Shown here: piece by piece, positions 46,338 to 59,504 of the stretch
How the letters are laid out: each line of letters opens with the position of its first letter
How positions within the stretch are numbered: position 1 is the stretch's first letter
Assembly (NCBI GenBank): GCA_029204225.1
Contig: CM055106.1
Span: 11,328,539 to 11,392,538, forward strand
Direction of reading: 5' to 3'
Origin: Diphasiastrum complanatum
Taxonomy: Eukaryota; Streptophyta; Lycopodiopsida; Lycopodiales; Lycopodiaceae
DNA length: 64,000 bases
Notes under the pieces: model-generated
Told to the model about the DNA's origin: nothing
What the model saw: only the letters and a program-made list of their open reading frames with translations
The model's database searches: none
Translations under genes and position numbers: made by a program

Positions 46338-49300
46338 GGGCGTAATTAGCCTTCAACACCTTCAACTGGCCTTCAACGCCTTGTGTTTCAGTGGCCAGTG
46401 GCCTTCAAGGCCTTCTTCCATAGAAGGTATCAGAATATGGCTGTGAACACGAGTGTCACAGCCTATGAACATTCAACACCTGTCCGATATCACTCTTCAT
46501 GCCAATTACGAGAATACCGACCCCCAAGCAGTGTTCGGGGAAGCCGACATATGTCAAGAATGGAACCGACATCTTTTCCCAAAGACCGGCATGACAAAAA
46601 TTATACAAGATTTTTGATGTCATCAATCTTGGGTTTTATAAAGGAAAATCGGCAAGTAAGAGCTTGTCACTCAATAGAGGCCGAAGAACTTTTTCACATA
46701 TCGATTTTTGGAAGGGAACCTCAAAAAGGTTTCCTGAACACTGAGGGCCCCAAGAGCCGCTAGGGGTGGCTGGCCTCACCAGAATATTGAGACACACGAA
46801 GAAAGGCAGGCCCGAATCACGACATGTCCCAAGGGCTAAGACACACCCGTCTCGACTCTCGACACAATCAGGATGACCATCAAGATTCGAAGCTGACGGA
46901 GGAGAGTTTGACGGAAAGCGCTTTGTCATCATAATTTCAAGTGGGACAGATGCCGTACCCGCTACACATGACGGAAGGTATCTTTTTTTAGTCGTTTGCA
47001 GCACTAACAGAATCTTACTTCAGATTCCTTACCTCTGCTTACCAGTGCTTCCTCTCTGTGTTTAACGAACATATGGATGCAACGAGGAGCAGAGTACACC
47101 ATATCTGAGGAAGGAGGAAGCAGACGATGAGGATCAGCACGCAGCACACGCCGTATAGAAAGTGGTGTGTTGTTATTGCTCAATGATGCAGATGGAAACG
47201 AGTGCCAGTCTTATTAATTTCATTCATTTGTTGTGTTGTGTTGTGCTTGTTTTGGACCAGATCGGAGCCCTTTTTCCCAGATCTACAAAACTGACGGCAT
47301 AGGAGGCTGAGACTTGCTGATGGAGGCCAGAAGGATGCTAGTCTTGGCATTTTCAGCATCATTTTGTGACAGAAAAAGGAAAGTTTAGCAGGATCAGCGT
47401 CTGGAGGATTGTCTACATAAAAGCTGGCTTTCTTCCTTGCATGTGGTGGTATCAAACTGTGGTGCAGAACCCCTTTTTCTTTCTAGTACCAAGGACTGAA
47501 AAGTGTCGATCGTTGGAAGGAAAAGTGGTTTTAACATTTTGAGTTACGATTCAAAAGCAAGACGGTGAAGAGGGTGATCTGCTTCTGATGCGACCTTCTT
47601 TGACGATACATCAGGTAGATATGAATCTTTCTATGCTCGATCACCCGTTGCTCCAGCTTGTGTGGCGGTAAGTTTTGTGGCTATCGTAACTTCTGTTCGT
47701 TAAGGTAACCTCCATCTTATTTCCGGCAAGGGCTGGGTTTCTAAAATCTGGGGTCTATTTGTATGCAGGAGCCATAACATGACAACCGTATATTTTATTC
47801 AATGACTACCTTTGTGAGGCAGAGTTTCAGTGATTTTGAAGTCACGATCAATTTGTAGCTGACGAGATTCTCGGCGACAACCTTAACTGGTGTTAGTCCA
47901 AACAAAGGCGTACTGAACAGATCTGTGGCTTGTTAATGGATACCATGGGGCTTATTTTGTATGAAAGACCAAGTGGTTGTCTTTTTGTAACACGTAAGAT
48001 GGACTCTCAATGCACATAGCGGAACACGTATCTCCTGCCAGATGTTTTTGCAGCTTTGCTTTTGGCGTTCGTTGTTGGCGTCCGGTCGAAGATGTTCACT
48101 TTTGCATGATTCGAGGACTTTGAAATTATTAGCAGCATTTGCATGCTTTGTTATGGCAGATCTGTCATAGTTTGTACAACAGAGCCTCCATTCTTCAATT
48201 CTTGGTGAACACTTCTTGAGAGGTCATAGTTACACTTGGCGGGCTACATGTTTTTGATAAGTCGAGCCAAAGTAAGGTTAAGGTTTTAAACTCTATGCAT
48301 ATTAAAGCTACTTGCATAATGTAAAGGCAAGATCTATAGTTATTATTCTAAAGGAACTTTGCCCTTATGGGTGCGCTTACGGGGCGAGTTCCACTGTAAT
48401 AAAATAAGTCTTATTTGCTGTGTTTGGGAGGTTTTTCTCCCGACCTTTGTGGTAGTTGGGTGATTGCTGTTTGCTTCTTTTTGTTTGTGATTTCATTATT
48501 TGTCAAGCTATTGCGGAAGTGTTGAAAAGTGATGGAATCTTGCAAGTTTTAAGCTCAAAGATATCATTAATTCACAACCCAAGTTCACTAACTGAAGAAA
48601 TATATTAGAAGGTGTTTTGTTTTCCATAACTGCATATTTGCAAGAGGTTTATTAAACCATTAACAGTTTACAAACTGGGAGCAGGCAGGCTAATTTTTTA
48701 TGTTTCAGTGTCACAAATTTCAGAAGCCTTGACAAACAAGGATGCTTTTGAATAGGAGGATGATTCCTCACTGGATAAGATTGAATGTCTTATCTGTGTT
48801 TTAGAAGAGAACCGCGCATCAACCTATTGTACATGCAATTCCTAATGAACAGCAAGGAGCAATTTTATTTTTAAATTTTCAGAAAAAAATGAGCAGTTTG
48901 CTGTTCCAATGTGATTTTGAAAAGACATTCTTAAAAATTATTTCACCAGCACATATTCTCAAATGGGGCAGAGTTTACTTTCAATTGATCAGACATCAGA
49001 CATCAAACATCAAATTATCACTTCTTGTTTCTTTGCCGTTTATGCTTCTTGGTAAGTATAATGCTTCTTTGCCGTTTATGGTATCCCAGGTGAATATAAC
49101 AGTGCTGTCTCCTCAACATCAATCATCTTTTGTTGAAGTTTGAAAGTAAGCATATGGTAAGGACTTGCACAATTGCAACGTTGTTCTACTCTCCATTCTA
49201 ATTACAAACTAATAAATATGATCCAGTCATATTCCTTAGTATACATGTCTTAATTGAAATTTTCATGTACATTTTGAATAATGTTAGCCAAAACCAAGCA

Positions 49301-52300
49301 GTATACTTTTTTAGTCGAAATTTCCAAAAATAAATCTAAGTAGGTTGTTAGCCAAAGATTCTACATTTTGTCAAAGCTGATTACACTCTTTTCTTTCGAA
49401 AATCACTTCTGACATCTGTGTGAAGGCTCTATGCCCTTGCTCCATGATGTTTGCTACTCAATAGCTAAAAGGTCGAATACTTTCAGAGTTTTTCTGTATG
49501 GAACTTGAAGGTTGTTGGCTTTGAGTGGAAGGAAACAAGGTTAGGAACCACTGACAGGTAACTGCTTCCAAACAAAATTTTGAAACACTTTACCTCTTGA
49601 CTGGAACGTATGAGGATCTACTGTTTTTCATAAAGTACATGGAAGTCAGTACACTATCAAATTTAATGTTGTACAGTGCGAGTAACCTTAAATTTCTTGC
49701 TTGTTTATCCCTTGCAGATAAAATGTGAGAATTCTGCAGGTCAAGTCCAGTGAAGTGAAAGAAGTTGACATCCTTGGCAGATTTGGACACTAGTGAGCTA
49801 AGTTCAGTTCATCTGTATGCATAGTCTGAAGCTGTATGTTTGAAAGTTGCCCATGAGAACCTTGCTAAGCATCTGCAAATGGTCTTAAACTCCCGTTGCC
49901 CCAATACTATCTGCACCTTCAATGATCAGGGCTCGTTGCAAGAAACAATAGACTTTTATAGAAGCACTACACCGAGTAAATGGGAGTCATAGGCATTATT
50001 CTACATTTACCTTCCTTCATAAGAATACCTTCGGCTGAAGGGTTGAGTTCGAAGCCAGCTTTGCAACAACGGAAAAGTGAAAGTCAACCAGAATGTGCTT
50101 CCATAGTTTTTGCACTAAAGCTTGGTTAAGTTTCAGATTCAGTAGGTTTATATAAGCAAATTTATCGTCTGTAATTCCTGCAGGGGATGTCTTATTTGAT
50201 TATGTCACTTTGAAAGTTTTTTTTGTGGAATTGCAAGATGAAACTAGAAAGATTTGTTAGAGGGAGAAGGAATCAAAGATCAGACTTTTTTTCGAGAGTG
50301 CTGCTGCTTCATGTGGGAAGTTGAGACATATGGTTTGAGATTTATTTCACATGCTCAGCAGCCGTAATGTTTTAGTTGCTTCTTTTTACCAAAGTATCGA
50401 CAAAGATTTTTTTGATAATAATTGAAGAATGCTGTGTCCTATGAAAAATGTTTGAGCTTTTATGAACTTAAAAGCTAATTTGTGGAAATGTAAGTTCCAA
50501 TCCAAGTAAAGTAGTTTTGATAGATAAATTTCTACAAGTCTAGTTGCACTATCTGAAATTATGATGAATTGATGACCCCAGGATATATGCTACTTACTGC
50601 TGATAAGTGTGACTATTTGTGCTGTTGTGAAATGTGATTCCATGCACTATGAATAGAGGGTGCAACTTACAAAAAATGCGCATTGAATTTTGCTTGATAT
50701 TAGCATGCCATATGGGCTGCTACACGACATGTGAGTTCATCAGTATGAACTTTTAAGAGTTTGTTAGCTAGTGGACAGCTTCTACTCTTTTATGTGCGCC
50801 AAGTTTTTCAGCCTGCTCAGGATGTGGTTGAAATTTCTTGTAAAAATCTACCCACTTTAGTAACATGGAATACAAGATATCTTTTTTTGTCAGATTTGTT
50901 GCATTCCATTCCTTAGCCACTTCTGTGCAAGATTTAATATGCAGGATCACTCCTTTTATCAATTATTTTGCATTTTGTTACCAGTTCCTTGATCGATACT
51001 GGTTGTAAATCCTTTTTTTTGGCATTGTCTTACAGGTTTCTCGATAAAGGTTTGTCGTAGCACCTGTTCTCATATCGGTTATGATTCAAAATTCAGCTAC
51101 TGGTAGAAAGCAAAGCAACTGGAGTCTTGTGGTGGCTGTTTTTGGTGATAAGATTCATAGGCAACAAATTTTGATCTGTTAAAAGATGAGAGTAACATGT
51201 TATGGCCACACTTTGCTGTTACATCTTACCACCATTGAGACACTATTTATCCACAATGGAGTTTGTTGACTGAACTTATCAGCACATTTCTAAGTGTAAC
51301 TTCCTACTGTAATCAGAGGTAATTCTGTAGAATAAGTTACTCAGTTTTCCACGTTGCAGTTTTGCATATGATGTCAATCATGCAGAATTTAGTTGGGAAT
51401 AATTAATTGAAAGTTTTGTGATAGTAATGTAGTAGTACAAATAGTGACTGACCTTTTATTATGTATTTGATTTATGATGATCTGTTCTATGTACTCTATT
51501 GGGGAAAATATTCAGTCTGGTGATTTAATTGGTTGGCAATTTTGATTATTGTTATAGATTTCTTGCTATTTGTTACATTCCTTACTGTTAAATCATTTCA
51601 CTGTGGTATCAGAACTATTCTCAATTTGCAGTAGTCAAGCATAGTTAACCATAGTAGTTCATGAAGATATTCTGACATAGCTGCACAAAGAATGATTCCC
51701 ATCTGAAGTGATATGGATGCAGAGCTCAAATGGTGACTGACCTTAGAGTTAACAGTTATGCACTTAAGCTTCCAGGTCAAATGTCTTTTAAGTCTGGCCC
51801 TAGCAAGCCACACTGTAGGCTGGCAAAGGAGAGCACACGATATGGATGGTTATTTCTTGGAGGGTGTGTACTCTGTACTTTGTCTGTAGAGATTTTCAGT
51901 TTGGGTGAATGTGTTTTTGAACAGGCAAACACATGCTGCAGTCGACTCAAATTTTTCAAAAATAAGAAATTGCTGCTCTTTACTGAAGTTGTCCAGGGCT
52001 AATTCCAAAGTATTGATGGCCATCTGGGTCTAAATCATTTAATAAACTTAACACAAAGCATATTAGAGCTATTAGTCACAGCATGGAAGTTTGGTTGCAA
52101 GACATGGAAAGATTGTAATTGGATGAATCTAACCAGGCAAACAATTTCTTTTAAAGGAATTCAGGTGCAGGTGTAGATAGGTTACTATTTGCTTACAAAG
52201 CTACATGCTAATTTATGGATTTGCTGTCTGGAACAAAAAAGGCATTTTGTAGCTGCGAACAATTTCCATTGAAAGGTCTTGTTAACAAACAATTGAAAGT

Positions 52301-53600
52301 GACTCTTTCTTGAAGTCATAAATTTCTCCAATAAAAATGACATTTTCTGCTCTCTAGTACAGATCTTGAAAGCCTTGGCATTAGTTGAATATCTAGTAAG
52401 ACTTCGTTGAGAATTAGCAGCATCAGTTCTCTTAGAATCTATAGCAAAATAAACCAAAAACTTCTAGGTTCTTAACATTAGGCTTCAAGTCTGTCTGGAC
52501 CTCTTCAGACGTCTCTTGATGATTGCATAGTACCTTGAAATGTGTGAATTCAATTCATCAGAAAGTCTAAAATATACTTCTAATTACACTTGGCCGGTTC
52601 AGTTTCTTGAGGTTTGTAACAACAATGATACAATAGTTGTGAGTCTTTCAGCTGGCTTCTTAGAACAAGTGTTTAGACTTCAGACTTTTTTGTGATTAGT
52701 CTACTATTTTCCATGAAAACAGGATGGCTACACGTTTTACATGCGAACATGCAGTTTAGCTTGACTATTTGGAGAGAGCTGGTCATTACAATAACTATCA
52801 ATGGATCATTGGGTGGGGGTTTTGAATTCACAGGACTTTACAATTGGCTTAATGGGTTAGAATTTGCAAGACTTTACCGTGGGCTATATGGGCACAGGTG
52901 TATTTCCAAGACAGTGTGTTCTGGCTGTTTGTTGTTCAACCAGATAATGAAATTCAAAAGAATTGGGAAATAACCTTGCATTCAAGATTGCAAGGATCTA
53001 TGAAGGGGCAGACATTATTTAGTTGGCTGAGGGTAGCTGAAATTTCATTAGTTCTTTGGAGCAGGGCTGTTTTTTTTGAAATATGAAACTAAATCTCATT
53101 ATGTGCAGTCCCAGCTGGGGCTACTTGGCATTGTTTGCTAGTTGATGCAAAGTTGAAAGAACTAAATGGAGCAGCACGTTGTTTTGAATCAATGGGTGAC
53201 TTGGGAGAGAAGACAATGTTCTTAATTGAGGTTCAATTCCTCAATCACCTGGTAGTTCGTTTTGTGATGTTTTTGTAGTCTTGAGATTCTGCTCTTGTAT
53301 TTTAAATTAAACCCCTCACCATTGGTCACACTGTGCTAACCAGTCATTGAAAATTCCACTTTGTATTTGTTTCCCTTGACAAAAGCATCTCGTAAAACAC
53401 ATGATGTTACATTTCTTTGTGACCACCTATTCTTTCAGAGCTAGTGAGAACAATGGAGAACAACGGACAGCTTGTTAATCTAATTTTGCCAATGTTTTGT
53501 TTTCTTTATGGTTTGATGACGTGGTATTGGACATTATATATTGCTAGTAGTCTTCTGGATTGAGAATACTAGGTGACGAAGTATCCCCTAGAGTTAAGAT
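46338..53600 (+). other. 7-kb ORF-poor, T/G-rich stretch
   Basis: No frame here resembles a known protein and none exceeds about 125 codons. The plus strand is visibly rich in T and G, and intron-like motifs (TTTGCAG, CAGGTA) are common, as in plant introns or untranslated exons on the plus strand. Recognisable retroelement coding is absent, unlike every other 7-kb stretch here. It could be a long intron, an lncRNA locus or old unrecognised repeat. Confidence 0.35.
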
Positions 53601-54043
53601 TTTTTTTATGTTTAATAGGGTTTAGGGTTTATGACATGCACTCCTATGACTCTAGGCTCCTCCAAAGACCAAGATTACTTGGGAATAACGAGAGAGATGT
53701 GCAACCTTGACTTCAAGAAACATATACTCTATCATAATATAAATTATGTGCAATGTAAGCTCTTAGACTATCAACTCCATCATAAGACTGTTTGGCCATC
53801 AACTCCATCATACAAAACATGCACATGAGATTGTACTTGTGACAATATAAGTAGTACGGTAGTATATGAGGGGAGGGATTGGGATTGGGATTAGATAGAG
53901 TTGGTCAAAATAGGTTAATGAATTTAAGGAGACTAGATTCAAGACACAAGACTGAGATTGACTTGGATTGATGGTAGTTATTGCATAAGAGAATGAAATG
54001 TTAAAAATCATGTATATTCAAGATACCTAGACATAAATACTTT

Positions 54044-54435
54044 TTGTACAATATGAGGTTGAAAACATTGTTAGAGCAAAAAGATCTATGGTCTATTGTA
54101 TCCAAAGTTGAGGTAAAGTCTAAGGATTTTGAAAATATTGAACCTTGGGATAAGAAGGATGTCAAAGCAAAGGCTCAAATCTTGTTAAATCTTGCTGATG
54201 CCCAGCTTCATCAAGTCACCAATGCAAAGTTAGCAAAGAAATCTTGGGAGCCGCTTTGTATGAAATACCTTCAGTTGCAAACATAATGTATTTTCGAAAG
54301 CAACTGATTAACTTCAAGATGGAGAATGTAGACTCAGTTGCAACTCAGATTTCAAGACTGAAAATTTTTGTAGATCAGTTGGCAGCAATAGGTTCAACAA
54401 TAAGTGAAGAAGAAATGTGTGTCATGTTGTTGTAA
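54044..54435 (+). pseudogene. Copia gag (UBN2-type) fragment, plus strand
   Basis: LKTLLEQKDLWSIVSKVEVK, WDKKDVKAKAQILLNLADAQ and AKKSWEPL match the Copia Gag start. After a frameshift at about 54250, FRKQLINFKMENVDSVATQI and SRLKIFVDQLAAIGSTISEE continue it. Ends at a stop at 54433-54435. Confidence 0.8.
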
Positions 54436-54638
54436 AAAGACGAGAAAAGAAAGCTACGTTAAACTAATTAAGTTAAAAGATAGCCAATGGTAATTTGCAA
54501 GACCATCATGGAAGGGCCCAACTATAAGACGGGGTTGTGTTTTGCTTAAGTCATGCTCTTGTTATTAGCTTAATTCATTGTGTTTTTTAATGTGGGTGGT
54601 TTAATGCCAACCTCCTTTGCATTATGAACTACAAAAAT

Positions 54639-54757
54639 CTATATATACTAAACTATTTGGGTTTCCGGGTAGCTCACGCTGTGACGGGCAGCGTGAGCTA
54701 CCCGGACCAAACTCATATTTTTAAAAACATGAAGCCCGCTCATTGGGCGGGCAAACA
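54639..54757 (+). repeat. Two hairpins with Helitron-like ends
   Basis: TCTATATATACTAAAC at 54639 resembles plant Helitron 5' ends and follows an A. A perfect 18-bp stem at 54664-54681 and 54689-54706 has a 7-base loop TGACGGG. A second GC stem (GCCCGC / GCGGGC) lies at 54734-54752 and precedes CTAT at about 54758 (Helitrons end CTRR). It may be a tiny Helitron-derived relic. Confidence 0.4.
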
Positions 54758-55389
54758 TACTATGTGTTTAGGAAAGTTATGGTGAGGTGTTTCATCTTTT
54801 GATATTATTTTTATACTTTTATGCTTGCAAGGCATGCGTTGTTGTGCTCTTGTGAGTATGAAACCTTTTCATTTCTACCATGTGAATTTCATTCGTTAAT
54901 AGTAAGGCCCGAGGAATGGAGTGGGCATTAGTCTCCCATGGATAGGACTTTACTTCTTGTCCGAACCAACCAAAGGGCAAAGAAAAAGGAGCCAAGGAGC
55001 TCACAAAAAGGAGAAGCCAAAACAAGCAAAAAGATGTCAATGGGCCAAAGGAAAAGCCATAATTTTGTATATATTAGTTCATTTAGGTCATTTGAAGTTT
55101 CAATCCACTCTAGCGTGAATTTTGGTGCTAATAATTAATTTTGATATACAAAATAGTTTTGCCTTGATATAGAAAATGGATGACGTGGTGTTCCTTGCCA
55201 CCAAATTAAGGATCTATAAAATAAGATCTTAATTAATATCAATAAAAAATGCAATTTTGTAGTATGTCTTAAGCATACTTGAATCTATCATGTAGTTAAC
55301 ACGAAATTTGGAGATAATGTTTCTTAACACCACCAAAATTGGGACTTTGCAATAAAGCATAGTAATGTAATGTCAATCAACAATACATT

Positions 55390-55760
55390 TTCGCATTGTG
55401 TCGGCCACTCAAATATTTATTTTTAGTACTTTATTTAATCCCTTGTAATTCACACACATCCAAAAGCCTCCATCTTTCTTCGCTTTCAAAAGAACATGAG
55501 CACCCCATGGTGATTTATTGGGTCTTATATGTCCCATCCTAAGATAATCATCAATTTGATTAGTAATACCTAGTGTGGTTGTCTAGTGTGGTTGTCTAGA
55601 GGTAGGGTGACTACTTGGAATTAACTCAATTCTATGATCTATTGACCTAGAGGGTGTTAAACCATGAGGTAACTCAACTAGAAACACATCACGAAACTCG
55701 CTTTTGATCTTATTCTTTGCAATATGCTCATGATCTAAATCCACTAAGTTGAGAATTTTA
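55390..55760 (-). pseudogene. Gypsy RT N-terminal fragment, minus strand
   Basis: Not long enough to appear as one open frame. On the minus strand: KSEFRDVFLVELPHGL, SIDHRIELIP, then after a break NQIDDYLRMGHIRPNKSPWG and AHVLL.KKDGGFWMC.NY.GLNK. These are the P-S-x-S-P-W-G-A and K-K-D-G blocks at the start of Gypsy RT. It ends around 55390 in LTR-like or unassigned sequence. Confidence 0.75.
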
Positions 55761-56954
55761 TAAAATTCACAACTATTTAAATGCGTTTAAGAAAAATCCA
55801 AACAATAAGCTTTGTCTTGTGACTCAAGACACATTTAAATAGTTAAAAAATGAAAAAAAAACAGTGATTGCAATATTAACATAAAAATAAAAATAAAAAT
55901 AAAAACTTAATTTAATCCTCAAAGTCACATAAGAGGGACACATAAGATTCTAGCAAATCATCACAATAGCTTATCGCTAATGTGTCAAAGTTAAAAACAA
56001 TGACTTCAATTTCAAGGAATAAAAAATAAAAAACAGAAATCCAATTTAATTCTCAAAGTCACTTAAGAGCAACAACTAGGCTTCTAGCAAATCATCACAA
56101 TACAATAGCCTTGGATGTATGTTAGGCTTTGGGAGTACCAAAAAACTAATTAATATAGAGGGTTAGCATTATAACAAATAAATAATCACAAAAAAAGTTA
56201 ACCTATGTCAAGTAATGTCCCTGCTTTTATTAATAATGATGGGAAACCCATGATCAAACAAGAAGATTAAAGTATTTAAAATGATACCGAAGAACGGCAA
56301 AAATGAATTAAACTATCTAGGGAATCTGATAAAAATGTTAACACTTATAGAGGAAATAATTTAAAAAAGGTTGATTGCTTTGTAGTAGATTGCAAATGCT
56401 CGGTGATGGATGGTGATAGGGGCTAGCGAAACATGTTGTTGAAGCCCTAAATTTAAAAATAATGAAAGCCTCATTTGAAATCATTTGAATTTTGATGAAA
56501 TTCAAAACCCCAAAATGGTGAAAGAAATCCCTCACACGTGTAAAATAACTTTCATCCACGTCACGTTTTATAGGTAGGATAAATTATTTAAACAATTGAC
56601 AATCAAACACTATTGCTTTGTAAATTTATTGACAAAGCTAATAAAGGACTCTTCTTATAACTTCCTCTTTTTGATTGTGATTTGTGTAGGAGCCAAGTTC
56701 TTATTACATCCCGTTTAAAAAAAAACAAAATAATAGTTTCTTTTTTGAAGGGAAGAGGCCTTTTGGTTTGAAAGGGATTTGAGAAGCTTTTTTTTGAAAG
56801 GCATTACAAACGCTTTGCAAATTCCAAGCTCATCAAAAGAAAGAGCGAAAGGGAGAAAGAGGGGGAGGCATGGCAGAGGAAACACATTGATTCATCCGTT
56901 CGTTGATTTCGTGTGCGAGGAAGAAGAAGCAGCAGCACAGCAGGAGCATCAGCG
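55761..56954. other. AT-rich interval and upstream region of the DCD gene
   Basis: No gene. The last 300 bases hold A/T runs and a purine-rich stretch (AGAAAGAGCGAAAGGGAGAAAG, 56838-56860) typical of a plant 5' leader. A GTG-initiated extension of the DCD frame to 56913 exists, but the first in-frame ATG is at 56955. Confidence 0.4.
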
Positions 56955-58543
56955 ATGGAGCTGAGCGACAGGAGAGGTACGAAGCGGTTGCTGGAGGAGT
57001 ATGGCACTGATCTGAGCGGGCAGGCCAACGGGCCGGACCTCCCTCGCTGGTATCGCAACGAGTATGATCATCGCCTCCAAGTCGATGCTGGGCTTCATGA
57101 CCTGGGATCTCATCCCTTCGCCCTCACCCCTGAGCTGGCCACCCAGTTTCCTCATCTCGCATCTGCAATTCTTCCCTCAGAGAACCATCTTGGTTATCAG
57201 GCAGCAGCAGCTGCGATTTCTGCTCAATACTTCCCCCCTCCTTCACAGCATTTACTGTCTGCAGGGGCTCAGTTGTTGCCTCCTCCTGGCTTTCTGCAAC
57301 AAGTCCCTCTTCAGGATTACCAGTTTCCATCCCCTGGCTTCTCACATTCAGCTCCTAGTCTTAATGATCTGCCTCATCCCTCAGCTAGTTTTCCTTTTTA
57401 TTTGCCACATGTTGCAAATCAAGAAAGCCAGATTACTGGATTGAGTGAGTTTGTTCCTCTGCATTCTGCTCCTTTTTCTGCAGGTGAGGGTTATGCCGAT
57501 GTTCCCCCCCCTTCCCGGCATTGTGTTTTCCGAAAGAACTCCACTTGCACAGAGGCGTCCTTCGCCGCCTAGGTCAGATGGCTATCAGCGTCAAAAGAGT
57601 GTCCCGGCGGTTACGGCAAATGATAGAATCAAGGAAGAGAATGGCGGAAAACAGAATGTGGAAAACCCTGTGGAAGGGATGATTTTCGGGTGCAACAAGA
57701 AAACAAAGGAAGAGTGCAAGAGGCTGCAGCTATTTGGGCTGCCCGCCACTCACAGAAAGGAGGTTTTAAGGGTCATTCCTGGTTCTAAGCTTTTCTTGTT
57801 TAATTATGACTCGAAGCATTTATCAGGTGTTTTTGAAGCAACATGTCATGGAGCTATGGATATTTTTCCACACGCCTTCAGATCTATTGGCTCCTTTCCA
57901 GCACAGGTATATCCCAGTTGATCCCATCAATGTGTCATTTAGTTTAATGTTAGTAGTTTTTGTTCACCTAAGTGTCGGTTGGACCCACTTTGAAATCCAA
58001 GACTTTATTGTACTCATTTGAAGTGGTTCAAGGCAATGTAACTAAGACATTCGCGTGCAGGCTGTGAAGATATGATATATTCCCTTTTCTGAAATTCTTA
58101 CAATGTTAGACAAATTTGATCATAAATTTCAACTGCACCAATCTCAGGAGCTTGATGATAATCACCTACTAGGAGCGTGACTTTGTGATTGCCCGTGGTG
58201 CGATTGCATGCTGAACTTGCTTTATTTGCTTCTTGATTTCTTTATCCGAGCAATTTAGTGGAAATATCGTCCCACTAGGTGCATGATTACTTGCAGGTGA
58301 AAATCAAGCGAGTCATGAAAGTACCCAGTATCACTATGGATAAGCTAAAAGAAGCAATCCCGGAGATTTTCTACAATGAGAAGAAGTTCAAGTTCGAGCT
58401 AAGTCGTTCTCAAGTAAGCATTCCCTCCCTCTCGTCAGGTGTGAAAGTTATTGAAGTGAACGGATTGCTCATTGTGCATCTAGAAATAGTTACGACCAAT
58501 GTATGATGATTCTGAGGTTAAGGAGCTGCGCTTCTTGTTTTAG
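56955..58543 (+). CDS. DCD-domain protein, four-exon (or frameshifted) gene
   Basis: ATG 56955 (AGCGATGG context) starts ELSDRRGTKRLLEEYGTDLS. The N-terminal half is Pro/Ser/Gln/Ala-rich and disordered-looking. The DCD domain begins GMIFGCNKKTKEECKRLQLF, then GLPATHRKEVLRVIPGSKLF, LFNYDSKHLSGVFEATCHGA and FPAQ at 57906 (donor GTATAT). Exon 58297-58413 gives VKIKRVMKVPSITMDKLKEA..FKFELSRSQ; exon 58517-58543 gives VKELRFLF and TAG. Thus the domain is complete and C-terminal. The frame changes between 57483 and 57578: either an in-phase 94-base intron (CAG|GTGAGG ... GTCAG|ATGG; total 333 residues), or an extra base in the C8 run at 57504-57511 (364 residues). DCD proteins act in plant stress and cell-death responses; a specific role is not shown here. 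Confidence 0.85.
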
Positions 58544-59500
58544 ATCGATTTTTTTACTAGCAATGTTAACCCAAGTTACTCTGTTATCCAATACTAGTGA
58601 AATCCATGTAAAACTAAACCCTCCAGGCCCCATATGGAAGTGCATTGAACATACAAGTGGTGGTCATCACAAATCAACACATCAATTTTTGATTTGGTCT
58701 TTCTTCTTGCTTTTGCATTGTGCGCTACATGCACTATTTATTTTGCATAATTATTTCTATTGTTGTGAAGAGCATAGATCAATTGAATACTTAAAAGGTG
58801 CCTTTAATAGACATCAATGAAGCATAAAATTGACAATACGAGAACCAATATAATAGTCTCCCTCCCTCGAAGAATGGCAAATAGCATCACACAGAATCAA
58901 TGCCTTAAGCCCTACAAGCAATAACAAAGGCAAGAGCTCTCCCATGAAGAGTCCAAGCAATTCCAATTTATAAGCTAACCATTTGAATGTCTCTAGGCCC
59001 TATTTATAGCCAATAGGAGTTGTTAGTCCTTAGTCATGGCCCTAATGTATCTTGGAAGGGCCAATGACCAAGTGGTTGAGGTGACTGCCAGTGGTGGGGT
59101 ACAACCCACACCAGGTGAGTTAGGTGACTGCCAGTAGCGAGCACAAGTCACGCTTAGTCCAGGCACCTGACGATATCAAAGGTCCTTGGGTGTGTCATTG
59201 TAGCTGATCTAGTGTAGACACACACGTTACTAGTTGTGAAGTGAGACATTAGGGTCGTTGTGCATCTGACCAACTCAACCTGTGGGGCCAATGCACAGTG
59301 ATTAGGGTTAGTGACAAGGGAGCATGGGGGTGGCTATCTTTAAGTTGTGACGCCTATTTGCAGGTCCAGGTAAGTCGGGGCCAACCTGAGAGGATCGATT
59401 GCCCATGCATGGCGTTAAAGTACCTCAAGACTGGAATAACAGGTAAAGGACTTAAAGGATTGCCTATGAATGTAGATTTTGTGAGGAGCTGAGCACCTTA
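58544..59500 (+). mobile_element. Candidate LTR ahead of a tRNA-iMet primer site
   Basis: The sequence 59030-59500 is non-coding with a repeated GGTGACTGCCAGT motif (59079 and 59123), and ends GAGCACCTTACA at about 59502, three bases before a primer-binding site. The LTR start is not resolved, and the first 200-300 bases are probably 3' flank of the DCD gene. Confidence 0.4.
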
Positions 59501-59504
59501 CATT

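Noticed and set aside
54664-54706. Perfect GC stem-loop as a bacterial-type terminator
   Set aside because: The DNA is plant nuclear, there is no bacterial gene nearby, and the T-run after the stem is not directly adjacent.
56913-56954. GTG-initiated N-terminal extension of the DCD protein
   Set aside because: Plant nuclear genes start with ATG; the first in-frame ATG is 56955 with a good context.
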